This document shows positions 18,501-24,629 of a stretch of 64,000 bases of DNA, in pieces. The notes beneath the pieces are model-generated. The model searched no databases. It had not been told where the DNA came from and saw only the letters and a program-made list of their open reading frames with translations. Both the position numbers and the translations under genes were made by a program. The stretch lies in NCBI GenBank assembly GCA_963768945.1, contig CAVYJW010000008.1, positions 558,001 to 622,000 of the forward strand. Direction: 5' to 3'. The stretch comes from RYN-230 sp963768945 (GTDB taxonomy: Bacteria > Actinomycetota > Actinomycetes > Streptosporangiales > Streptosporangiaceae). Within the stretch, counting starts at the first letter, position 1. Each line of letters opens with the position of its first letter.

Positions 18501-18610
18501 AGGCGCTCGGTCACCAGGTAGCCGGAGCCGATCTGCACCTGCCCGGTATCGAGGCTCGCCACCACCGCCATCACCCGGTCAGCCGGGATACCGGCCCACA
18601 TCCCCGCCAT
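15536..18610 (-). CDS. Trypsin-like protease / P-loop NTPase / Sel1-TPR repeat protein
   Basis: A 1024-residue three-part protein. Residues 1-200 form a trypsin-like domain with His in LTASHC (43), Asp in SELDVAVL (80) and Ser in GGLSGALVF (183). A P-loop NTPase follows, with Walker A GPSKVGKT near 318 and an acidic Walker B LVIWLDELDR near 365. From about 620 come Sel1-type repeats, the last eleven almost identical with a 35-residue period (WYTKAAEAGHTxAQYNLGVLLADRLDPPDLA). This layout resembles effector-associated, STAND-like sensor proteins of multicellular actinobacteria. Start ATG 18610 has AGGGG upstream; GTG 18625 is in frame. It lies antiparallel inside the exopolysaccharide locus, with no obvious partner. 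Function in signalling or defence is inference. Confidence 0.75.
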   Translation of the reverse strand: MAGMWAGIPADRVMAVVASLDTGQVQIGSGYLVTERLVLTASHCAMDKKTGLPATRLQVACRSGGPEATATLLAAQSELDVAVLAVEDPPWAVPVVSDPPRFGRVDRLSGELPYCQAIGFPLWQVSPEDQERNASELHGTIRTTADPGPGFLVMRDPLLHHVAIPGSVTTEDLAEKSPWGGLSGALVFGQGIALGVVVDHHPRQGGSAMRILPVERLASSPGSDDADSAAVAAALGLPPVGTLPLVGGPPVVELVEEPAQGRLLRVSELNPYALGSTPSDFGDADTYGQRDEYVPRVKDEPLAAALGPRAQVVLVGPSKVGKTRTAFEVIRQHSTWGSALLASPGPKSLDQLSGHPGFSSADPLVIWLDELDRFLPLAGELSSAMIARLLDRPGPTLLLASLRSDQRQRLLRDGQLTGDVRMALDNFTSIELASTCEDPGEQAAAVAAYPQLGSRPEGLAEVLAGAPELLRLYYDAAADDPPLHFLVRICVDWARCGLARPMPEPDLLALARGALEEDRPDLDQSDDDFSEALTQACKAGTGGGQVALLRTVPLPDGSCGYQPFDYLVAADDGQSGHVRPIAENTWLSLLERATNEDAFAMSFAALARANIPVAILASHRAAEAGSAAAQYNLGVLLADRLNPPEMAAALTWYAKAADDGHPGAQYDLGVLLADRLDPPDLAAARSWYTMAAEAGHTAAQYDLGVLLADRLDPPDLADARTWYTRAAEAGHTAAQYNLGVLLADRLDPPDLAAARTWYTKAAEAGHTSAQYNLGLLLADRLDPPDMAAARTWYTKAAEAGHTSAQYNLGLLLTDRLDPPDLAGARTWYTQAAQAGHTAAQYNLGVLLTDRLDPPDLAEARTWYTQAAQAGHTIAQYNLGVLLATLHDPADLAEARTWYTQAARAGHPGAQYNLGVLLAARLDPPDLAEARTWYTKAAEAGHVSAQNNLGGLLATRLDPPDLAEARTWWTKAAEAGHSGAQYNLGVLLATLLDPPDLAEARTWYTKAAQAGRAEARDALEDLGGG
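15560..16740 (-). repeat. 105-nt tandem repeat array encoding Sel1 units
   Basis: The ACCAGG landmark recurs every 105 bases from 15604 to 16654 (11 copies), with strong nucleotide identity between units. Each unit encodes one 35-residue helix pair. The near identity at the DNA level suggests recent expansion or gene conversion. Confidence 0.85.
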
Positions 18611-18957
18611 GATTACCCCTGTCACCTCACCATTGCGGAAACGTGGCTATGCGCGCTTATCCATCATTACTGGCCCAATATGGATCAACTCAGCCCTCTG
18701 GTCCACGGTCGTGAATCGCTGGGCCGCCGCAATGGCATCGTCAGCATACCGGCATCCTTTCGTACACGCCTGTCCATAAGCCTGTATGAGCACCAGGCCC
18801 CCGCCTGGACCTGCTGGCACCACTGGGCAGCCCTCCCATCCTCGCCTGCCTGCGAGCATGCCCCCGCCGGTACCAGCACTTGTACCAGTACCATGGTTAA
18901 TTTCTACTCATGCATATGCATGAGGACAAATTTCCTCGTCCAGTGCAGAGTAATCCC
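18611..18957. promoter_or_regulatory. Divergent promoter region with 16-bp palindrome
   Basis: Non-coding sequence between the divergent trypsin-NTPase gene and the LuxR regulator, running to the alternative start GTG 18958. It is clearly richer in A+T near 18895-18935 than the rest of the locus. A perfect 16-bp palindrome TCATGCATATGCATGA sits at 18908-18923, over the first possible ATG codons of the regulator. It could be an operator, which would favour the later start GTG 18958 for the regulator. Confidence 0.5.
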
Positions 18958-19686
18958 GTGGACATTCGAAGGCTGGTCATCGTGGACGGCGATCAGATGG
19001 TCTCAGAGGCGCTAGCCTACCGGCTGGGCACAGCTCCGGATCTCTGCGTGGCCGGACACTGCGCCAGCGACGATCCCCGCCTGGCCGAGCTCCTCCGATC
19101 GCTGCGACCGGACGTCATCCTGCTCGAGGGCGAGCAGTTAGGCCCCGCCGTGGGCGAGATAGTGCAGAGGCTGATCGCGGCGTGCCCGACCGCGGAAGTG
19201 GTCGTGCTCGGTGCCGGCCACGACGCAGCCCAGGCGGTAGAGGCCGCCAGGGCGGGGGCGGACGCCTGGGTCGGGCAGCATCACGGCGCGGACGAGCTTG
19301 AAACTGTGATCCGCGGAGTATGCGAGGGCCGTCCGTGGTTCCCGCCAGACACGTTGGGCGCGATCTTGCGCGCGCTGCGTGAGGACATCAGCCGGGCCAG
19401 GGAGCACGGAGATCCGCTGGACATGCTCAGCCCGCGGGAGCGGGAGGTGATGGCCAGCATGGCGGAAGGCAAGGGCGGCCGGCAGATCGCCGAGGAACTC
19501 CTGATCTCAACCGACACCGTGCGCACGCACATCCGCAGCATCCTGAGCAAGCTTGATGTCCATAGCAGCCTCGAGGCGGTCTGCATCGCGCGCTCCGCCG
19601 GCCTGCGGCAGGCGGAGCGCGCCGGCGCAGGCGGCCGGCAGCGGAACACCACGCGGCCCGGGCCACCGGAGCGGAGACGAAGGTGA
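18910..19686 (+). CDS. LuxR/NarL-type response regulator with degenerate receiver domain
   Basis: Up to 258 residues. The N-terminal half has the receiver fold (RRLVIVDGDQMVSEAL, then RPDVILLEGEQL) and the C-terminal half a LuxR helix-turn-helix (LSPREREVMASMAEGKGG to DTVRTHIRSILSKLDV, about 172-230). The usual phospho-acceptor Asp is Glu (ILLEGE, about residue 73), and the usual lysine strand reads AWVGQHHG without Lys. Phosphorylation control is therefore doubtful. ATG 18910, ATG 18916 and GTG 18958 are possible starts; none has a strong ribosome site. A TTA codon lies at 19138-19140. It overlaps the following glycosyltransferase by GTGA, so control of the polysaccharide locus is likely. 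Confidence 0.8.
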   Translation: MHMHEDKFPRPVQSNPVDIRRLVIVDGDQMVSEALAYRLGTAPDLCVAGHCASDDPRLAELLRSLRPDVILLEGEQLGPAVGEIVQRLIAACPTAEVVVLGAGHDAAQAVEAARAGADAWVGQHHGADELETVIRGVCEGRPWFPPDTLGAILRALREDISRAREHGDPLDMLSPREREVMASMAEGKGGRQIAEELLISTDTVRTHIRSILSKLDVHSSLEAVCIARSAGLRQAERAGAGGRQRNTTRPGPPERRRR

Positions 19687-20918
19687 TCACGGGGCAACGC
19701 CGCCTCCTGACTCCATGGCCGGCGCCGGGCGCAAGCGGCCGGCCATTGCGCGTCGCCGCCGTCATTACCCGGCTGGAGGGCGGCGCCGGCGTGCTGGCCC
19801 TCCGCGGCGCCATGGCCATGGACCCGGATGCCTTCGAGCTGACGATCGTCACCGGCAGCGGGGATCGGCTATTCGACGCGGCAACGGCGGCGAGGCTGGA
19901 GATCATCGTCGAGCCCTCGCTGCGCGCGCCCATCGCCCCGCGCAGCGATATGCGGGCGCTGCGGCGGCTCACCGCGCTATTCGGCAGGCGGAACTTCGAT
20001 GTCGTGCACACGCACTGCGCGAAAGCAGGCACGGTCGGCCGCCTGGCCGCACGCCGCGCGGGCGTACCACGGATGGTCCACACCTTCCATGGTTTCCCTT
20101 TCCACGAGTTCCAGTCGATGGCACGAAAGCAGGCCTACGTATCGATCGAGCGGCGGCTTGGCCGGTTCACCGATGTGGCGCTCTGCGTGGGCGCCGGGGT
20201 AGCCGCGGAGGCGGTGCGGCGGCAACTGGTGGCACCGGAACGGGTCCAGACCATCGGCGTCGTGGTCAACGGACGGGACGTGGCCGCCGCGAGCGCGAGC
20301 GCCCGCACCCCGCAGGCCCGCCGCCGCGCCCGGATCGCGCTCGGTCTTCCCATCGACGCCACGGTCATTGGCGCAGTCGGCCGCCTGACCTACCAGAAGG
20401 CACCTGAGGACTTTCTGGCTGCCATGCAGCAGCTGGGCAGGCCGGAGGCCACTGGCGTCTGGGTCGGCGGCGGGGAGCTTGCGGAGCGCATCGGCCGCCA
20501 GGCCCGGTCGCTCTCGGGGGCGCGCGTCGTGCTGGCCGGTGAGCGTACCGACGTGCTCGACGTGCTTCCGGCTTTCGACGTCTTCGCGCTGCCGAGCCGC
20601 TACGAGGGGCTGCCCACCGCGGTCGTCGAGGCCATGAACTGTGGCGTGCCGGTAGTGGCCACCGCGGTCAACGCCGTCTCCGACGTGGTGGTACCCGGCG
20701 AGACCGGCTTGCTGGTACCGCCGCACCGGCCTGACCTGATGGCCGGCGCGATCCGCTACCTGCTTGACTCACCCGCGGACGCCGCCCGGATGGCCGCGAA
20801 CGCACGCACTCGCCTGGCTGGCCGGTACGCAGAGACAGCGCTGCGTGATGCGCTCGCAGCCGCCTACGCACCCGCCGCCAGGGCAGACGACCCGGTCAAG
20901 TCGCGCCCCGCGCCCTAG
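19683..20918 (+). CDS. GT4-family glycosyltransferase
   Basis: A 411-residue GT-B enzyme. Features: HTHCAKAGTVGRLAARRAGV near residue 110, HTFHGFPFHEF near 135, the second domain start IGAVGRLTYQKAPEDFL near 225 and the donor motif SRYEGLPTAVVEAMNCGVPV near 305. It resembles lipid-linked saccharide GT4 enzymes (PimA/WcaL-like group). Start GTG 19683 overlaps the regulator stop. Its stop TAG shares CTAG with the stop of the facing transporter gene. It is probably the last gene of the exopolysaccharide locus. Confidence 0.85.
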   Translation: MITGQRRLLTPWPAPGASGRPLRVAAVITRLEGGAGVLALRGAMAMDPDAFELTIVTGSGDRLFDAATAARLEIIVEPSLRAPIAPRSDMRALRRLTALFGRRNFDVVHTHCAKAGTVGRLAARRAGVPRMVHTFHGFPFHEFQSMARKQAYVSIERRLGRFTDVALCVGAGVAAEAVRRQLVAPERVQTIGVVVNGRDVAAASASARTPQARRRARIALGLPIDATVIGAVGRLTYQKAPEDFLAAMQQLGRPEATGVWVGGGELAERIGRQARSLSGARVVLAGERTDVLDVLPAFDVFALPSRYEGLPTAVVEAMNCGVPVVATAVNAVSDVVVPGETGLLVPPHRPDLMAGAIRYLLDSPADAARMAANARTRLAGRYAETALRDALAAAYAPAARADDPVKSRPAP

Positions 20919-22036
20919 GACACCTTCAGCTGGTCAGGCTCGTCCACGGTGGTCTGCGCGCTCCCTCGCAGCACCCGCAGCGCGTCCGGCGCGAGGTACA
21001 CGTGCACCGGCGTGCCCTGGGCGAGGTGCTCGGGATGCCCGCCGTCGTTCTGCACCAGCGCCTGCATCTGCGCGCCGGCCCCGAGCCGCAGCATGACCTG
21101 GGTAGACGAGCCGAGGAACACCAGCCGCTCGACCATGGCCGGCACCCGGTTCGGCCCCGGCGTGCCGTGCTGCTCGACCCGCACCCGCTCCGGGCGGATC
21201 ACCGCGTGCGCGCTGCCCAGCGCGTCCACATCGCCCCGCTCCACGTCCAGCGCGGACTCGCCTACCTTGACGCGGCACTGCGTGCCCGGGCCCCGCTCCA
21301 CCACCTCCACTTCCATCAGGTTCGACACCCCCAGGAAGTCGGCCACGTAGGTGTCCGCGGGCTCCTCGTAGATCAGGCGGGGCGCGCCGATCTGGACGAT
21401 CTGGCCGGAGTTCATCACGGCCAGCCGGTCCGACATGGTCAGCGCTTCCTCCTGGTCGTGGGTGACGTAGAGGAACGTGATGCCGACCCGCTCCTGCAGC
21501 GCCTTGAGTTCCACCTTGAGCGAGCGGCGCAGCTTGGCGTCCAGCGCGCCCAGCGGCTCGTCGAGCAGCAGCACTGAGGGCCCGAGGACCAGCGCCCGGG
21601 CCAGGGCGACCCGCTGCTGCTGGCCGCCGGACAGCGCGCCGGGCCGGCGCTTCTCGTAGGAGCGCATCTGCACCAGGTCGAGCGCCTCGTGCACCTTGCT
21701 GGCGATCTCGTGCTTGGAGAGCTTGTGGTAGCGCAGCCCGAAGGCCACGTTGTCGTACACGGACAGGAACGGGAACAAGGCGTAGCTCTGGAACACCGTG
21801 TTCACGTTGCGCTTGTGCGGCGGCACCCCGGACATGTCGGCCCCGTCCAGCAAGATCCGGCCGGAGGTGGGCTGTTCGAAGCCGGCGATCAGGCGCAGCG
21901 TGGTGGTCTTCCCGCATCCCGACGGCCCGAGCAGCGAGAAGAACTCGCCGCTGTCCACGGTGAGATCGATGCTGTCCACGGCGACTTCCGTGAACTGCTT
22001 CGTCAGCGCAACCAGCTGGATATGTCCACCGGGCAC
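20915..22036 (-). CDS. ABC transporter ATP-binding protein, PotA/polyamine-type
   Basis: A 373-residue importer ATPase with Walker A GPSGCGKT, signature LSGGQQQRVALARAL, Walker B VLLLDEP, the switch histidine in VTHDQEEAL and a C-terminal TOBE region that begins around DFLGVSNLMEVEV. Such ATPases energise spermidine/putrescine, iron or betaine-like uptake. GTG 22036 has a perfect GGAGG site 6 bases upstream. No permease or binding protein lies nearby, so it is an orphan here. It is 16 bases downstream of the TetR gene and cotranscribed with it. Confidence 0.85.
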   Translation of the reverse strand: MPGGHIQLVALTKQFTEVAVDSIDLTVDSGEFFSLLGPSGCGKTTTLRLIAGFEQPTSGRILLDGADMSGVPPHKRNVNTVFQSYALFPFLSVYDNVAFGLRYHKLSKHEIASKVHEALDLVQMRSYEKRRPGALSGGQQQRVALARALVLGPSVLLLDEPLGALDAKLRRSLKVELKALQERVGITFLYVTHDQEEALTMSDRLAVMNSGQIVQIGAPRLIYEEPADTYVADFLGVSNLMEVEVVERGPGTQCRVKVGESALDVERGDVDALGSAHAVIRPERVRVEQHGTPGPNRVPAMVERLVFLGSSTQVMLRLGAGAQMQALVQNDGGHPEHLAQGTPVHVYLAPDALRVLRGSAQTTVDEPDQLKVS

Positions 22037-22052
22037 CGGCGACCTCCTTCTC

Positions 22053-22694
22053 CTACCGGGCAGGCGACCGCCCGGACCATTCGAATCCCAGCTGGCCGGA
22101 CGCGAACCGCATGCCCAGCTCGAACGCGCGGCCTGGGTCCACTGATGGGTCTTCGAGCGCAATCTGGATGGCCAGCCCGTCCAGCAGGGCGGTCATCGTC
22201 ACCGCAAACTCCCCGGCGTCAACCGCCCCGAACTCGCCGGCCTCCTGGCCCGCCAGGACCACGGTGGCGATCATCTCACGCCAGCGCTCATCGAACTTCT
22301 GCCGGACGCTGGCCACCTCGGGCAGCCGCACCGACTGGGCCCACAGGTCGAGCCAGAGCAGCCACGAGCTGGTGGGCTCGCCTTCCACCTCGACGAGGAA
22401 GTTCATGGCGACCAGCTCCTCCAGCCGCCCGGCGGCGCTGGAGATGGCGGCCAGCCGGCGCGTGCCCGCCTCATACCAGGCGTCCTCCGCGAAGCGGAGC
22501 GCCTCGGTGAGCAGCTGGTCCTTGGTCTTGAAGTAGTAGATGACCAGGGCAGGGCTGGTCCCAGCGCGCGCCGCGACGTCCGCGATCCTGGTCTCCGGGA
22601 ACCCCCGCTCCTCGATGACCGCGATGGCGGCGCGCAGCATCTGCTCGCGACGCTGGTCGGCGGTGTCGGCGACGTCGCCGGCGCGTTCACTCAT
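22053..22694 (-). CDS. TetR family transcriptional regulator
   Basis: A 213-residue TetR repressor. The DNA-binding part (ATRIADVAARAGTSPALVIY-like, about residues 35-60) and YYFKTKDQLLTEAL are clear; the C-terminal ligand domain is variable. ATG 22694 has GAGGAT upstream; GTG 22712 also lies in frame. It faces the flavoprotein gene at 22907 across a 212-base gap. That gap holds a palindrome, which also occurs at 38880 and 44385, so this protein is the likeliest regulator of all three sites. Leads the PotA gene in an operon. Confidence 0.85.
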   Translation of the reverse strand: MSERAGDVADTADQRREQMLRAAIAVIEERGFPETRIADVAARAGTSPALVIYYFKTKDQLLTEALRFAEDAWYEAGTRRLAAISSAAGRLEELVAMNFLVEVEGEPTSSWLLWLDLWAQSVRLPEVASVRQKFDERWREMIATVVLAGQEAGEFGAVDAGEFAVTMTALLDGLAIQIALEDPSVDPGRAFELGMRFASGQLGFEWSGRSPAR

Positions 22695-22856
22695 GCGGAC
22701 ATCCTCGCCCACTCCATCATCCGGCGGGGCCTATTCACCGGCTCCGCTCCCCCGGCGAAGCCACTTCACCGGCCCCACCCGCGCGCCCAGCGGACCTGCC
22801 ATCCGCCGCCCCACTGATCTGGCGCCCGCTCTTGTGGCAACGGTATCAGGTTTCTA

Positions 22857-22872
22857 GACTGAACATTCAGTC
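22857..22872. promoter_or_regulatory. Probable TetR operator, copy 1
   Basis: GACTGAACATTCAGTC pairs at 14 of 16 positions. It lies 35 bases before the flavoprotein start ATG 22907 and overlaps the expected promoter. Two variants, each with two changes, occur at 38880-38895 and 44385-44400. Confidence 0.65.
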
Positions 22873-22906
22873 AACACCCGTGAGATTTTCTCTGGAGGAC
22901 GGATTC

Positions 22907-24601
22907 ATGGCCGCAGCACCCAGCACAGCACGGGCCGCAGCAGGGGCCGGGGCGCCAGCCGGGTCCTACGATGCGATCGTCGTCGGCGGGGGGCACAACG
23001 GCCTGGTCGCCGGGGCCTACCTGGCCCGGTCCGGGGCGCGCACCCTGGTCCTGGAGGGACGGCACAAGACCGGCGGCGCCGCCACCACGGAGGCTCCCTG
23101 GCCGGACGCGCCCGAGTTCAGGGTGACCCGGCTCTCGTACGTGATGAGCCTGCTCCCGCCGACCATCATCAAGGACCTTGACCTGGCCCGGCACGGCTAC
23201 AAGATCTACCCGATGGGCCCCTACTACCAGGCCTTCCCGGAGGGCGGCTCGATCAAGCTGTACGCCGACGACGCCCGCCGCAACCACGAGGAAGTCTCCA
23301 AGTGGTCGAAGAAGGACGCGGACGCCATGCCGCGCTGGGACGCCTGGCTGGCCGGGCTGGCCGACGTGCTCGGCCCGCTGCTGCTGACCGTCCCCCCCAA
23401 CCTCGGCTCCCGCAAGCCACGCGACCTGCGTGAGACGCTCCGGCTGGCGTGGAAGAACCGCGGCCTGGACGTGCGTACCATCGGCGACGTGACCCGGCTG
23501 ATGACGATGAGCATCGCCGACCTGCTCGACGACTGGTTCGAGTCGCCGCAGGTCAAGGGGGCGCTGGCGGTCAACGGCGTGATCGGGACCTGGGCCGGCC
23601 CGTATGAGCCGGGCACCGCCTACGTGATGGCCCACCACTCGATCGGCGACGTGGGCGACGGCCACCTCGGGAACTGGGGGTTCCAGGAGGGCGGCATGGG
23701 CGGGGTGTCCAGCGCGATCGAGCTGGCCGCCCGCGAGCACGGCGCCGAGGTCCGGCTGAACGCGAAGGTGGCCAGGATCCTGGTCGAGAACGGCAAGGCC
23801 GCCGGGGTGGTGCTGGAGAACGGCGATGAGATCCGCGCGCGGGTGATCGTGTCCACGCTGCACCCGCGGACCGCGTTCCTGGACCAGATCGGCCGGGAGC
23901 ACCTGCCGCCGGACTTCCTGGGTGACATCGAGCACTGGAAGACCCGCAGCGGCGTGGTGAAGATCAACCTGGCCCTGTCCGAGCTGCCCGACTTCATCGC
24001 CGACCCCGGCTCGAACCTGCAGGAGCACCACACCGGCTCGGTGGAGATGGCCCCCACGATGGATTACATCGAGCGGGCCTTCCTGGACGCACGCGAGGGG
24101 AAGGCGGCCGTCCGGCCGTTCAGCGACGGCGTGATCCCCACCGCGTTCGACAAGACGCTGAGCCCGGAGGGCACCCACATCATGTCGCTGTTCACCCAGT
24201 GGGTGCCGGCCGGCTGGAGCGAGGAGCCGCACACCGCGGAGCTCGAGGCCTACACGGACCGGATGATCGACTGCTACAACGAGCTGGCGCCGAACTTCAA
24301 GGCGTCCATCCTGCACCGCGACATCGTCGGGCCGTATGAGATGGAGCAGGAGTACGGCCTGGTCGGGGGGAATATCTTCCACGGCGAGCTGTCCCTGGAG
24401 CAGCTGTTCCACATGCGGCCGGCGCCGGGCTACGCCGACTACCGGACCCCGCTGCCTGGCCTGTACTACGGCAGCTCGGCCACGCACGCGGGCGGCGGGG
24501 TGTGCGGGATCCCCGGCTGGCAGGCGGCCCGGGCGGCGATCGCGGACCAGAAGAGCGCCAAGCGGGCTGGGCAGGCCCGCCGGCTGACCCGCCGCGCGTG
24601 A
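22907..24601 (+). CDS. PYROXD2/phytoene-desaturase-like FAD oxidoreductase (paralogue A)
   Basis: A 564-residue flavoprotein of the NAD(P)/FAD amine-oxidase superfamily. The FAD motif is IVVGGGHNGLVAGAYLARSG near residue 25, LEGRHKTGGAATTE follows, and the C-terminal FAD contact is LYYGSSATHAGGGVCGIPG. It belongs with the PYROXD2-like group rather than true carotenoid desaturases. Start ATG 22907 has TCTGGAGGA upstream. A palindrome 35 bases upstream suggests TetR control. The gene is followed after 28 bases by an acyl-CoA synthetase. Paralogues lie at 28003 and 32680. Substrate unknown. Confidence 0.75.
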   Translation: MAAAPSTARAAAGAGAPAGSYDAIVVGGGHNGLVAGAYLARSGARTLVLEGRHKTGGAATTEAPWPDAPEFRVTRLSYVMSLLPPTIIKDLDLARHGYKIYPMGPYYQAFPEGGSIKLYADDARRNHEEVSKWSKKDADAMPRWDAWLAGLADVLGPLLLTVPPNLGSRKPRDLRETLRLAWKNRGLDVRTIGDVTRLMTMSIADLLDDWFESPQVKGALAVNGVIGTWAGPYEPGTAYVMAHHSIGDVGDGHLGNWGFQEGGMGGVSSAIELAAREHGAEVRLNAKVARILVENGKAAGVVLENGDEIRARVIVSTLHPRTAFLDQIGREHLPPDFLGDIEHWKTRSGVVKINLALSELPDFIADPGSNLQEHHTGSVEMAPTMDYIERAFLDAREGKAAVRPFSDGVIPTAFDKTLSPEGTHIMSLFTQWVPAGWSEEPHTAELEAYTDRMIDCYNELAPNFKASILHRDIVGPYEMEQEYGLVGGNIFHGELSLEQLFHMRPAPGYADYRTPLPGLYYGSSATHAGGGVCGIPGWQAARAAIADQKSAKRAGQARRLTRRA

Positions 24602-24629
24602 CCCGCTCTTACTGCCCGCAACGAACACC

